DNA from: Loripinus fragilis
Lineage: Eukaryota > Mollusca > Bivalvia > Lucinida > Lucinidae
DNA: 64,000 bases
Assembly: GCA_964019695.1 (NCBI GenBank)
Contig: OZ026517.1
Coordinates: 54,243,672-54,307,671, forward strand
Direction: 5' to 3'
In this document: positions 31,961 through 43,730 of the stretch, one piece after another
How the letters are laid out: every line of letters starts with the position of its first letter
Numbering within the stretch: position 1 is the first letter of the stretch
Notes under the pieces: generated by a model
Told to the model about the DNA's origin: nothing
Databases searched by the model: none
The model's input: only the letters and a program-made list of their open reading frames with translations
Program-made: the position numbers and the translations under genes

Positions 31961-32044
31961 ATGTACAATATCTGAATAACAAGAACCAATGAAGAAAAAC
32001 ACTTTTAGATCATGTTCCAGGTCATTCGTGTTTTCTACCGGACT

Positions 32045-32280
32045 ATACCCCCAAAAATATTTGAAATTTAGCAACCCCCAAACAAATATTCCACTAATGT
32101 TCCTTGTCCTTATGAAAAAAAGCACTAAAATATAAAGAAATGACCCCCAAAAATAGTCCAGTTTTGAGATGACCCCAAAAATGTCAAAATTTTCATACCC
32201 CCAAAAATATTCATTTTTCTGAAAACCTCATAAACTATTGAAAGTCAAAATCATGAACCCCAAAAATGGTCCGATCCTAC
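32045..32280. repeat. CCCCAAAAAT-rich repeat
   Basis: ACCCCCAAAAATATT or a close variant occurs six or more times with irregular spacing of 25-60 bp. Not a regular array. Confidence 0.55.
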
Positions 32281-32428
32281 GTATATACAAAACTTTTAGA
32301 GTTAACCTGCCCCCGCCCTCCACCCCACGGTCTAAAATAGACGACCGTCGCGCAACTTTCGCGCAACATTTCACCATTGGCACGGCGATTATGCGACTAG
32401 CTTTATTTTTTATTTAGCAAACACATAA

Positions 32429-32898
32429 GGGTTCGGTGCACAATTAATCGGTCCCATTCAACTCCATGTAAAAAGGCAGAATTCGAGCATCTACAAATTT
32501 TTCCAGGACATTGCTTGGACCTTTTTCTGTCTGTGAGTGGCAAGATCTGTCATTCACCTATCAAAAAAGTGAAAAGACAACATACCTTGATAATCTCGTT
32601 TTCTCAGCATTCTCCGTTCTTTGGGGAACAGTCAAAAAATCCGGGCTGAAATCCGACCCGCGTCAGACGTTACCTGGGGAGTGCGCTGGGGAGTCTGTGA
32701 CAAAATAGTCCACACAAAGATGCATTTTTCTGCATCAGCCTGACAAATATAGACCAATGTTGAATCACATGTACATTTAAAGTCGAATAAAGCATCCATT
32801 TACGCCATAAAGGGCCCAGAAAAGGCAAGTGCTAAATTTCTAAAGGTACTATTTTCGTGGGCTACCAAACCGGAAGACTGTAATTGTGTACTAACACC
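32429..32898. repeat. 470-bp repeat, copy 1
   Basis: Begins GGGTTCGGTGCACAATTAAT and ends GTGTACTAACACC. Matches 34586-35055 almost base for base. CACAATTA near the left end mirrors TAATTGTG near the right, hinting at imperfect inverted ends. The 65-codon frame inside is identical in both copies but shows no known domain. Confidence 0.85.
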
Positions 32899-33616
32899 TT
32901 CAAGAATCTGCAAATTTTCGAATTTTTAAATTTTGTCTCTGTGACATATCAAACTCATATAGTTAAGCAAATAATCGTCCAAAAAGACTAACTCAGTCAC
33001 CAAAAAGCGATACAAATCCAGGATTTCATATGTGACCCCCCTCACAAGCTGACACAAGCAAAAGTTCAATAATTCAAACTAGTCTGATGAAAAAGTTCAT
33101 AGTTTCAATTATTTCAACGAATCTCAATAACCCAAAAGCAAAAAAAGAAAGTTTAGGCATCTGTAAGAGTCATTAAAGGATAATCTCACATAAACTTTAG
33201 TTACAAAATTTAAAAACTGAAGCTAAAAAATCAAATTTTAAAGTGATTTTAAGCAAAATCGCGAACAGTTTTGAATCACATTCAAATTTGTCCCCAAAAC
33301 CAAGCTATGTTGCACCCAAGCATGCTGAAAACAGCAATTTATACCACTTACTTTGTGTCTGAAGTAGAGCAGCTTCACTGATGAGTGCCTGATGCTGGAC
33401 GAAACACATGATTTCATTCTAATCATGATCTACACTGCTAGTTCTGAATGTGAAATATTCCGTAATTTACATGCTACTAAAATGGCCAGAGTGGGAAAGA
33501 TTTGAGACCTAGGTCTAGATTTAATGCCCATATCATAATGGAAATTGCTCATCCTCTTTTTTTAATGAAACTATATCCCAAATTTGAAATTTCTGAAAGG
33601 ACTGTAAGTAAATATT
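32899..33616. other. Intergenic, nothing recognised
   Basis: No gene. The frames here are short and AT-driven. Confidence 0.35.
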
Positions 33617-34104
33617 ACTCATTAGAACGGCCTCGTCGAGCGAGAAATATCACAACCCGCTTAAGCACATAATACGAGTATCTGTGTGAAAGTGCTTCAT
33701 TGGGGGTTAGGTAACTAAATGAGCTTTAATAACTGTGTTATATCATTATCTATGCAAGGCGGTTCTAATGAGTAGCTTCATATACAATTTTGAGTGTGAG
33801 GCGACTCTAATGAGTACCAAACAATACTACTGCTCGCGTGGTCGAAATAAGAACAAAATTTGATCTCGGGTGAAGCTGGGGGGGGGGGGGCTGCAGTTGA
33901 TTTGTATAGCTGAAAAAGTTTCAGTTTGTGTTCAAATTAGTACAGCCTCAACCCGGTGAGTTGAACAGCCAAATACAATTGAATTTTATTGGTCTAAGCA
34001 ATGAGGCCAGGGAACCTGCTTGGGGGGAATGGTCCCGACCAGTCCCTGCGGATCCTCATCATTATGCCTTTAAGTGCCATCTCTATGAGGCGGTTCTAAT
34101 GAGT
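33617..34104. mobile_element. Candidate inverted-repeat element, ACTCATTAGAAC ends
   Basis: ACTCATTAGAACGGCCTC at the left and GAGGCGGTTCTAATGAGT at the right are inverted with one mismatch. GGCG-TTCTAATGAGTA-type copies also occur inside, at about 33758 and 33800. A 14-base G run lies at about 33880-33892. Confidence 0.55.
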
Positions 34105-34585
34105 GTAAGTATCCTAAGAGTGTTTTAATAAATACCCATATGCTAAGTCACCATACTGGTACAGTTAAAGTGAGTAAGCACTCAAAGCACATTTCAGTAG
34201 AAAAGGGAATACAATCACAAAAATCAACTTGCACAGCAGTGCTAGCCAGTCTGCAAAAACGGAGTATCACGGTCAGCCTGCTCGGATTGATTAGTCAAAT
34301 CCTGGTCAAAACTGTTTGTGTATGGCCATTTAATTGCATTTTCTGGAATATAATGCATTTTGACTCTTTCCTCGAGAGAACCAGGCTTTAAAAATGATTT
34401 TAAGAAAAATTTAAAATTTAAACTAAAATTCAATAAAATTTTAAAATTTAAATTTAAATTTCTTCCAAAAATACTTTCAAATTATTTCTATTTTGATTCC
34501 TGATCTGTGTGCGAAATTTCATCTGAATTCATTGAAAAATGACTGTTTTACAAAGATTTTCGTTTTTTTCACCTTCTCTCTTATA
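34105..34585. other. Intergenic with hairpin-family copy and A/T run
   Basis: About 34258-34325 is a degraded hairpin-family unit. About 34395-34475 is built of AAATTTAAA-type runs. No gene is seen. Confidence 0.4.
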
Positions 34586-35055
34586 GGGTTCGGTGCACAA
34601 TTAATCGGTCCCATTCAACTCCATGTAAAAAGGCAGAATTCGAGCATCTACAAATTTTTCCAGGACATTGCTTGGACCTTTTTCTGTCTGTGAGTGGCAA
34701 GATCTGTCATTCACCTATCAAAAAAGTGAAAAGACAACATACCTTGATAATCTCGTTTTCTCAGCATTCTCCGTTCTTTGGGGAACAGTCAAAAAATCTG
34801 GGCTGAAATCCGACCCGCGTCAGACGTTACCTGGGGAGTGCGCTGGGGAGTCTGTGACAAAATAGTCCACACAAAGATGCATTTTTCTGCATCAGCCTGA
34901 CAAATATAGACCAATGTTGAATCACATGTACATTTAAAGTCGAATAAAGCATCCATTTACGCCATAAAGGGCCCAGAAAAGGCAAGTGCTAAATTTCTAA
35001 AGGTACTATTTTCGTGGGCTACCAAACCGGAAGACTGTAATTGTGTACTAACACC
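34586..35055. repeat. 470-bp repeat, copy 2
   Basis: Near-identical to 32429-32898; I see one substitution (AATCTGGGCTG for AATCCGGGCTG). Flanking sequences differ, so it is a dispersed or very recent local copy rather than a long tandem duplication. Confidence 0.85.
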
Positions 35056-35074
35056 ATAAGCGGCATGTCAGAAG

Positions 35075-35275
35075 CGCTCGTAGATTGTAAACCTCATCAG
35101 GTTGGGAACACTTCTATTTTGCCAATTTTAGTTCAATTGATCTAAAATAGACCGATTTGTCTACTTAAAAGCACTGAAATAATGCTTTATATGCTCTGCG
35201 CAGCTGTTGCCAAAAATTGCAAAATAATTCTCCAGCCAAACTGTAGCCTTTGTTGATGCGATCTTGATGGTGGAA
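35075..35275 (+). repeat. Dispersed repeat, inverted relative at 56300-56525
   Basis: Shares GTTGGGAACACTTCTATTTT, TCTAAAATAGACCGATTTGT, GCTCTGCGCAGCTGTTGCCA and CCAAACTGTAGCCTTTGTTG with the other locus on the opposite strand. Confidence 0.7.
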
Positions 35276-35995
35276 AAGTATTATCTATCTTCCTATACTC
35301 AGGCGATCATATATGATCATTTTCTGAGGTGAGTGTTTTTTTTTTTTTGAATTTTGAAAAAAAAAAAAAAAGCTGGCTGAGTCATCTAAATGAGTGCCCT
35401 GAACTCCTCTGTGGTCTCAGCTGCGACCACAGATGGAGCCAGACTATTCCGATGAGGGGTGTGTTTACTAACAGGAATGGACCTCCATAACTGGAACAGA
35501 CCTCAAAATTCACCCTAAAATACATGTTTTAAGTGTACTTGACAAGAAAATTTGGTTAAGCAATATGAAATATCAAAAAGCTTCGGTGTCCAGACAGTTT
35601 CAATGCAAAAAATTTTTCTAAAATATTTTATCTCTTACACTGATATTCTAGTAGATCTACCTTAATAAGGCTTACTTACACCAGTCACCTATAAAGTATT
35701 AATGTATGCAATAAAGATCACTGCATTCCGTTTTCATAGTATAGGCTTATTTCTATTGTAGAAAAATCATTTTGGATGCAGTGATTGTCAAAGCACTCAA
35801 ATAACGAAATGCTGTACCAGCAAAAATGATATATTGGTCCCATATGGGCTATTTATGTGGGGCTACCCAGATGGGTCTCACAGAACAGCTCTTATATCTT
35901 GGCATATGCTTGACTTTTTGTAAAGACCTAACCAGGGACAATCTTGTGAGCATTGGCATGGGGACTATAATGTACACAGTTGCCATTTGATCAGA
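35276..35995. other. Intergenic, nothing recognised
   Basis: Contains a T-run/A-run at about 35337-35371 that would form a hairpin. No gene is seen. Confidence 0.35.
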
Positions 35996-37812
35996 CTTAT
36001 TTCGGGTCCGTAGAATTACCGAAAACCACTCATTTACCGAAAACCACCGAAAACCACTTAGAAAATCATATTTATAGGGGACTTATACCCTCCTGGTATT
36101 TGTTTTTTAGTAGTTTATGTTTATATTTAGTAGGATGGATAGAAAAAAGAAAAAATGAAGCCATCTTATACCGATTTTGACCGTGTAAAATGTATCGCGT
36201 CTACCGAAAACCAAAAGCAATCGCTGAAAACCAATCCGAATAGCTGATATAATAAGTTACTATGTTTATAATGTATATGGCTTTGCCTACTTTCGGCTGT
36301 GTAGAATTGTAGATTGGGAGCAGACGTTGCATTTTTAGGAAGGACCCAGATGAATAAGGGCGGATGAATAATGCTGTTTCACAATTTCATTAATGGGGAT
36401 TAAAATCAAACTGTATAACCGTTAACGCCTCGTTGACTCTTGCTTAAAGGTATTATCTTTCAATCACTCAGAGGATTAAGGGAGGTGTGTGTATTAATTG
36501 CAGTTAATAATTGGGTAATTGGTTTAACTGGTAATTGGTACTCAATCAGTGTCATATTTCTGACTATTGGGATTTTCAACCTGGAACAGGCTGTTCAGTA
36601 TTTCAGCCCATATTATTCAGCAATATGACAACAACGATTATAAAGAATATTAATAAGAATAATTTCACAATTTCGGTCGAGGGACTAAGATATAGATAAT
36701 GGTTTTCGGTCGAGGGACTAAGCTTTTCGCTAACCGCTATATGTTTTAGTCTATAAATCCATGATAAAGTGGCCTCACCATATACCCTGTAACAAAATAT
36801 CATAAATACGGTAAATGTTCTAAAATTTCGAACACTCTAAAATTACGAACATCTAAAATTATCGCCGAAAATAATTTTTGAAACATCCTAAAAAATCGAA
36901 CACTGACCTTTTTTGGGAAAGTGAATTTCTAAAATTACGAACACAAGTTATTTTCGGCGGAAAATCTATGTCCGTTTATCTCAGTGCTTGTCCCATCTGT
37001 GCTCGGTTCACTTTTAACGTACAGCGCGTGAGTGGTAGCGACATTTGGAAGGTTCCATTCCACTTAAATGGGTACTCTGGCACGTGACGTTCTTTTTGCA
37101 AGACCATACTTTTTGTCTGCTAATTGTGCGATACATGCTTTCAGATAAGATCAAAGGCAAGAGCGCATTAAAAGCACGGACTTTCCTACATGTAGTACGT
37201 GACAAAGTTCATGCATGTTATTGGTATCGCTGTCCGGAAACAGTGCAGGCTACCTGCAGCGTGTTCAAATATTTTTAAAACCCTTCATTGGCGAATTTTT
37301 ACCTATAAGAAGCGTCCGATCCATCGGAATTCAGCAATGGTCATTAACATGGATTTCCTTTGTCAGTATATTGTCACAGACATTAAACAGACATGCCTCG
37401 GGCAAGGATTAGGAGTTACATTTACCGCGAGAAAACGCACATCTAAGGTGAAGAACTTAGGTCATACCAGTGACCTATATATTAAGTCACTGGTCATACG
37501 CTGCCTGGTCGTCAAAATTGAGCATTTGCAAGTAACAGTAGATGTTGTTACTTTAAAAAGGCCATGCGAACCACAGCGTTAAACAACTGAGTAAATTTAC
37601 TAAGTAAGTTTGCTTATACAAACTTACATACAAAAGGGCCTTTTTCCAAGTTGTGGTTTGAGTCGTGAGACACAAAATTAATGAACCATTCAACATAAAA
37701 GCGGTGATGCTTGACATTCCTGAGCCATCAATGCTGTAATGAAAATGCACACTTGCGCAGGCTCGTCTGAGTCTTTGTCGCACGTTTAAAGTACCAAAAT
37801 ATCGTGAAATTA

Positions 37813-38396
37813 CATGTGCGGATCCAGGTCCGGACCCCAAACTAAAAAATCACAAAAATATAGGGTTTTCTAGCAATACAGGTCCGGATCCCATGAAAAA
37901 TAGCAGCTGCTAAGCCAGCATTCAATGTTGGGCATTCATCGGCATGCCAGCGAAACGCCTTTAATGGCGTATCGCTGGCGGGCCGATGATGGCCCGCTTA
38001 AAGTGGGACTTGGATCCTCCCTCCCCCGATCAACTTTAAAAACAAACGTTGTCAAAGTGGGATCCCCTTTGACAAAACTTTTTGGATCCGCGCATGAATT
38101 ATGTCCGTCGACAGTTTAATTCCAATCAAGTCGGTTCACACGCACTGCATGCATGCGCGAATCCAGAACATTTTATCAGAAGGGGTAGTGAGAGAGGACC
38201 GAAATGCCACTAAAATGGACCACCATCGGCCCATTGGCGAAACGCCATTGTCGATAATGGCCCACAATTGAATGCTGGCTTGGTAGCTTTGTGATTTTTA
38301 GGGGATCCGGATCAATATTGCTAGGAAATCCTATATTTTTGTGATTTTTCAGGGGGGTCCGGACCCCCTGTCCCCCCTCTGGATCCGCCCATGGCA
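37813..38396. mobile_element. Foldback element nested in the 3.8-kb element
   Basis: GCGGATCCAGGTCCGGACCC at the left mirrors GGTCCGGACC...CTGGATCCGC at the right. Further in, AATCACAAAAATATAGG and CCAGCATTCAA pairs are also inverted. The centre holds GCCAGCGAAACGCC/GGCGTATCGCTGGC hairpins. Related single ends lie at about 53590-53660. Confidence 0.75.
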
Positions 38397-38568
38397 TGCA
38401 TCTGAAAGAAGGTACTTGTCTGAAATGTTCCTTTCAGCGTGTAGTGATCATCGGACGCAAAGTCGGACTAGATTATAACTCTTCGTATGCATGTTTGCCT
38501 CTGATCAGGCACGTCGGACGATCTTCTAGATCCAAACTCACGGTTTGCGAACTTTGATAGCAGGTCGT

Positions 38569-38572
<4 letters not shown>

Positions 38573-38615
<43 letters not shown>

Positions 38616-38620
38616 GAGAC
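38573..38620. repeat. GA microsatellite
   Basis: A run of AG dinucleotides with one ATAGAGAG interruption, within the long-inverted-repeat element. Shorter GAGAGA runs are at about 38894 and 38942. Confidence 0.95.
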
Positions 38621-39919
38621 TGCACGGTGTTTGCACACGAATCTTTTTCTTAGAATATCGAAACGCAATGTTTAGGTCAGTCAATCAATCTTGTTACAAC
38701 TGCTTCCGATGAGGACCCAAAACCCAAACTTATCGTGCGCGTCGGCTTTTGTACGGCAAAGTCGGACATTCCACAGAATTACATGTAACGCTTTGCGTAC
38801 TTTCTACCGTATGCACACATTTTTAAATTGACAAAACATTCTATTCTGAATACCATTCGGGTCTGATCTGGATCTAAACCGTGTTTGCAAATGAAGAGAG
38901 AGAGACATCAAAGTAAATATTCCATCGGCGGATCGACAAGTAGAGAGAGATGCGTGTGTTCTTTTTGAATTTCGCCAGATTTTTTTACTCTGGGAACTCG
39001 TCTACGTATTTCAAAGATTGTGTAGATCCTTGCTAAAAATCTGATCGTACGTTTCAATTCTTGAGTACAATATTAACTGGAAAGGAAGAACGAAATAGTG
39101 TAGTGATTCATCGGTAGTCCGAGGCGAGTGAACATAGGAGACCCGGTTTATCGAATAGTTTAAATCAGTGGACTTTTATGACTTGTAAGTAAGTTGAGTG
39201 ACATAATATGCACGTGCCTGGCTCTCGACTTGGCGAATACCGCACGCGCTGGACATTTTACTGACTCAGTCCGCATGAATTTCGCGGCGGTTTTAATAAG
39301 TATTAAAGAAAAGAAAAAAATGAGTAGATAGCGCAGGATCATATCGCCGTGTTTTCGACACGTTTCTACCACATTTTGACATGCATATATACCGTTTTTC
39401 TCCTGATAAAGTCCACATTCTAAAATTTCGAACACTGGCATTTTTTCATAAACGTAATTTCTAAAATTACGAACAGCGGAAAAAAAAATTATTTTTTAGT
39501 GTTCGTAATTTTAGAACATTTACCGTAATATGTATATAAACATATTATACTAAAAAACAAATACTAGGAGGGTATAATTCCCCTATAAACTTGATTTTCT
39601 AAGTGGTTTTCGCGATTGCTTTTGGTTTTCGGTAGACGCGATACATTTTACATGATCAAAATCGGTATAAGATGGCTTCATTTTTTATTTTTCTATCCAT
39701 CCTATTAGATATACTTATATATATACATAAACTACTAAAAAACAAATACTAGGAGGGTATAATTACCCTATAAATATGATTTTCTAAGTGGTTTTCGGTG
39801 GTTTTCGGTAAATGTGTGGTTTTCGGTAATTCTACGGACCGCTTATTTCTGGGCCCATATTTCTATGGAATGTGCATCTTCAATATGAACTGACACAATT
39901 TAAATGGATATATGTCAAC

Positions 39920-40616
39920 GGTTCCGGGTCATTTCGGCCCATAACAAAATCAGCCCATGTCAATTTCAGCCCATAGCACTTTCGGCCCATAAATTTTGTC
40001 AATCTGAGTTTCTGCTAAAGAGATTATATATTCTTGAAATTATTTAAGATTGATAAATAGAGTTATAGTGAGAAAAAAAAAGAAAATCGATTGACTTAAC
40101 AAACTTCTTAATACTAGAAAACGCTTAGGCTGGTATCTTTATTAGAAGAAATAATCATAAATCACATATATGTTTTCCATTAGCAAATACAAATTGTTCA
40201 GTGAGTTAAACTGAACAATTGGATCAAGAAAGAATCGCTTGCTTTTCATGTGCGAGCTGGAAACACTCTGGCTATATTGCGCAAATGTGCAGGCTCGTCT
40301 TTTCATGTGCGAGCTGGAAACACTCTGGCTATATTGCGCAAATGTGCAGGCTCGTCTGAGCCTTGGCTGCCTGTTGCCTATGTGATGAACTCTTCTCTTA
40401 CATACAAACTCCTAATCAATAAAAACAAACTATTCTTATTAATTATTATGTTTGTGTGGATAATTACAGGTAAGCCGAGCTAATTATACCAATTATAGAC
40501 AAACACACCAATTCATACATTATTATACCTGTGGGCCGAAATTGTATGGGCGGATTTGGTTATGGGTCGAAATTGACATGGGCCGAAATTGTTATGGGCC
40601 GAAAAGTCCAGTGACC
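39920..40616. mobile_element. 697-bp inverted-repeat element, TTTCGGCCCATAAC ends
   Basis: The ends read GGTTCCGGGTCATTTCGGCC (left) and GGTCACTGGACTTTTCGGCC (right, inward). The arms are built from repeated TTTCGGCCCAT motifs. Flanking 8-mers ATGTCAAC (39912-39919) and ACGTCAAC (40617-40624) differ at one base, an 8-bp duplication. Confidence 0.8.
40242..40355. repeat. 57-bp tandem duplication
   Basis: CTTTTCATGTGCGAGCTGGA occurs at 40242 and 40299 with identical following sequence. It lies inside the 697-bp element. The 77-codon frame over it is a by-product. Confidence 0.9.
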
Positions 40617-40761
40617 ACGTCAACCATGTAGCAAACAACCGACGGTGCTCATAAGCACTTCAAAAGGTGCAATATCAATAAAAACTGAAATTTCAAGATA
40701 AATTATGGTAAAATAATAAATTGAGTTGCATATAACAAATTAATTTTGATGTCCATTCCGG

Positions 40762-41605
40762 TTATGGAGGCCCATTCCCGTGTGTTCCGGTCCATTCCGG
40801 TGCGTTCCGGTCCATTCCTGTTATTATACGCACCGTCCAATGAGGAATAGTCCTTGGGAAAAAAGAATACTTCAGGGCATCACTATAAGTCTGGGGCCTG
40901 CAGTACTGTGAGTTGTGTGATGACCTGGTAGATCTTGTACTCTGAGACGGGGTCAAGTACTTGTCTTTATCAATAGACATAGTTCCACAATGAATCTTGT
41001 GGAAGAAAAGCAGAGAGGACTGATCCCTCCTGGCCTCCAGAGTTGGCCATTGCAGCTCATCGAGCATTTCTCCAACACTGCTAGTGTTGCGCCACCTCCT
41101 GCAGGTCCAGCGGGCTGCCGTCCTCTGTACCTTCTCCACTTGTTGAATCTGAGTTTTACAATAAGGGCTCCAAATGGGGGCTGCATACTCCAATTTAGGG
41201 CATACCAAAGTTTTGTATGCAACCTCCTTAGTACTCCTAGGTGCGAAAGCCTAGTTCCTTCGAAGGAAACCTAAAGTCTTAGTTGCTTTAGATGAGATAT
41301 CAGAGATATGTTGACCCCAATCCATGTTCTCTGTGATTGTTATACCAAGATATTTCGCTGACTGAACGTTTTCCAAAGTTTGCTGATGCAGAGTGTAGTC
41401 ATGAATGATTTGTTTGTGTGAGTAATGCTGAGTCACTCTCATAGAGTGACATTTGGCAACATTGAACTTCATTTGCCAATCGGCCTCCCAGAGCCCAAGA
41501 CTGTCAAGATCTTCCTGCAAAATGAGACAGTCTTGCAATGAATGAATGTTCCTGTATACAGGACACAATCGTCCGCGAACAGGCGAACTGAAGACTTGAT
41601 ATTAT
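40762..41605 (-). pseudogene. CR1-like LINE reverse transcriptase, C-terminal half
   Basis: On the minus strand the chain continues from motif C (LFADDCVLY) through EADWQMKFNVAKCH, KYLGITITENMDWGQH, LVCPKLEYAAPIWSP, EKVQRTAARW and FFPRTIPHW. One in-frame stop lies at about 41248-41250. The other half is at 52291-52494; the two are separated by the satellite element. The 3' end degenerates into GTTCCGGTCCATTCCGGT repeats. Confidence 0.88.
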
Positions 41606-42099
41606 CCGGTGTAACGGTCAGTTTTTTCCCCAGTCAGTTTTTTCCCCCGGGGAAAGATTTGACTAGTCAGTTTTTTCCCCACCCAGTCAGTTTTTTCCCC
41701 CCATGTTATTTTTTCGGAAAAGGCTTGAAAATGATATATGTGTCATTGTGTAGTAAAATCAAATTAAATATCATTCTGAAATAGCTGTATTATAACTCTA
41801 CCACCCTCAACACAGCTTAAAAGTTCAGAGCGTGTAGGGGATTTGATTATAAATGGTTAGCCTATTCAAAAAACAAAATGAGTATGTTCTTAATTCAAAA
41901 TGGTTATTTGAATGGGTTAAAGGAAAATCGACCCAGTCTTTCCCCAACCCACTATTTGGAAAAATCAATTCACTAAGATAAAATACATAGGTTGGAACAC
42001 TTTGGAGGGAGATAACCAATAAACTTTTTGGTTTGAAAATTTGATTATCTCTTTGGAATGAGTCGTTCATAAGTCTTCAGATACAGTAAAAGAATAACA

Positions 42100-43153
42100 T
42101 AAACTGAAAGACTGAAAGATAAATAGAAAGATCAGAACATTTTGGAGTGGGGGGGGGGAAAGAATGGGCCGGCCCAGTCTTTCCCCACCCCACGGTGTAG
42201 CAGTACAAATAAAATGTTTGGTTTGAAAACTTGATTCTCTCTTTGGAATCGGTCATTCATAAGTGTTAAGATACAGTGAAAGAGTAGTTTAAACCAAGGA
42301 CTGACAGATGAATTGAAAAGTTAGAACCCAATGGAGGGGGGGGGAAAGAATGGGCCGGCCCAGTCTTTCCCCACCCCACTATTGAGAAGGAACATGCAGT
42401 TAGCTAAATGCTTTCTTAACTTGAATTTCTCCTTAGGACAAGACAATCATGAGTGTTAAGATACAGTGCAAGAATAGGTTAAACCTTAAGACTGAGAGAT
42501 AAATAGAAAGGTTAGAAAATAATAGAGGGGGGAAAGAGTGGGCCTGCCCAGTCTTTCTCCACCCACTATTTAGAAGAATCATTTGGCTGAACGTTTGTAA
42601 CTTGAATTTCTCCTTGAGATATGTCAATCATGAGTTTTCAGATTCAGTGTAAGAGTAGTTTAAATCAAGGACTGACAGATAGATTGAAAGGTTAGAACCC
42701 AATGGAGGGGGGGAAATAATGGGCCGGCCCAGTCTTTCCCCACCCCACTATTGAGAAGGAACATGCAGTTAGCTAAATGCTTGCTTAACGTAAATTTCTC
42801 CTTAGGACAAGACAATCATGAGTGTTCAGATACAGTGCAAGAGTAGGTTAAACCTTAAGACTCAGAGATAAATAGAAAGGTTAGAAAATAATAGAGGGGG
42901 GAAAGAATGGGCCGGCCCAGTCTTTCCCCACCCCTATTTAGATGAATCATTTGGCTGAATGCTTGTAGCTTGAATTTCTCCTTGAGATATGTCAATCATG
43001 AGTGTTCAGATTCAGTGTAAGAGTAGTTTAAACCAAGGACTGACAGATAAATTGAAAGGTTAGAACCCAATGGAGGGGGGAAAGAATGGGCCGGCCGAGT
43101 CTTTCCCCAACCCACTATTGAGAAGGAACATGCAGTTAGCTAAATGCTTTCTT
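42100..43153. repeat. Satellite array, left part
   Basis: About six monomers of 175-190 bp, each with GGGGAAAGAATGGGCCGGCC then CAGTCTTTCCCCACCCC. Two monomer types alternate: type A has GAGAAGGAACATGCAGTTAG, type B has GAATCATTTGGCTGAATG. The outermost unit (about 41830-42100) is diverged. Confidence 0.88.
43141..43153. repeat. Target-site duplication of the LINE (left)
   Basis: TAAATGCTTTCTT, repeated exactly at 49132-49144 on the far side of the LINE, within a type A satellite monomer. Confidence 0.92.
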
Positions 43154-43730
43154 CCCCGGAGTGACTCTACCACCTTGCCGTGGTCTCTGGGGCACACTTC
43201 ACATTTGGGGACGATATTGACTGTAATACTTGTCCCCATCCGGGAGTGCAAAGAGTAGAGTCCCACTTGTTCACCGTGGGTGGCTTTCTCGGTAACTCGA
43301 AGGGGATGGCCTGGATGACTGAGAGCATGCAGAATATGGGCGTATAAAATTCTGTATGACTCAACACGTCTCTTTGGCCTCTTTGACGGGGTAGACCCGA
43401 GGGGAAACACGGCCCGGTGTTTCTAATCGGTCTTGTCATGCTAAGCCCCAGGAAGCTGAAAATGTAAAAAAAAATACTTCTTATATCTTCGTTCTATTGT
43501 ATCGTTCTGATGCCAACCACGTGTCCATTATCTTATATATTCTTTCTTTTATAAAATATTCCTGGAAGGCAGTGGCTTAACGGGTCAATTGCGCAGATTT
43601 TATTTGTGCAAGTATAACTTCTATGTAACCCTAGCACTGGAGGTCGGAAAACCACTCCATTAAAGTGCTCCCTTGTTGGACTCCACGGTGGGTGGGGAGC
43701 ATGGAGGCTGAATCTTAAAACCAAACACAC

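Larger units (their letters stand above)
36004..39841. mobile_element. 3.8-kb long-inverted-repeat element with 8-bp TSD
   Basis: Outer arms (36004-36240 and about 39600-39841) start GGTCCGTAGAATTACCGAAA and share ATTGGTTTTC-style repeats and a GTAGACGCGATACATTTTAC block. A second inverted pair built on CTAAAATTACGAACA lies at about 36806-36960 and 39412-39530. The 8-bp duplication CTTATTTC lies at 35996-36003 and 39842-39849. The right arm repeats its ACAAATACTAGGAGGGTATA block twice (about 39556 and 39747). No recognisable transposase; superfamily not assigned. Confidence 0.85.

Noticed and set aside
32045..32280. Telomere-like CCCCAAAA repeats
   Set aside because: Spacing is irregular, the units are embedded in other sequence, and metazoan telomeres use TTAGGG-type repeats.
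37199..37582. 127-codon frame as a transposase remnant in the 3.8-kb element
   Set aside because: No catalytic motif or recognisable fold; overlapping frames of similar length occur on both strands.
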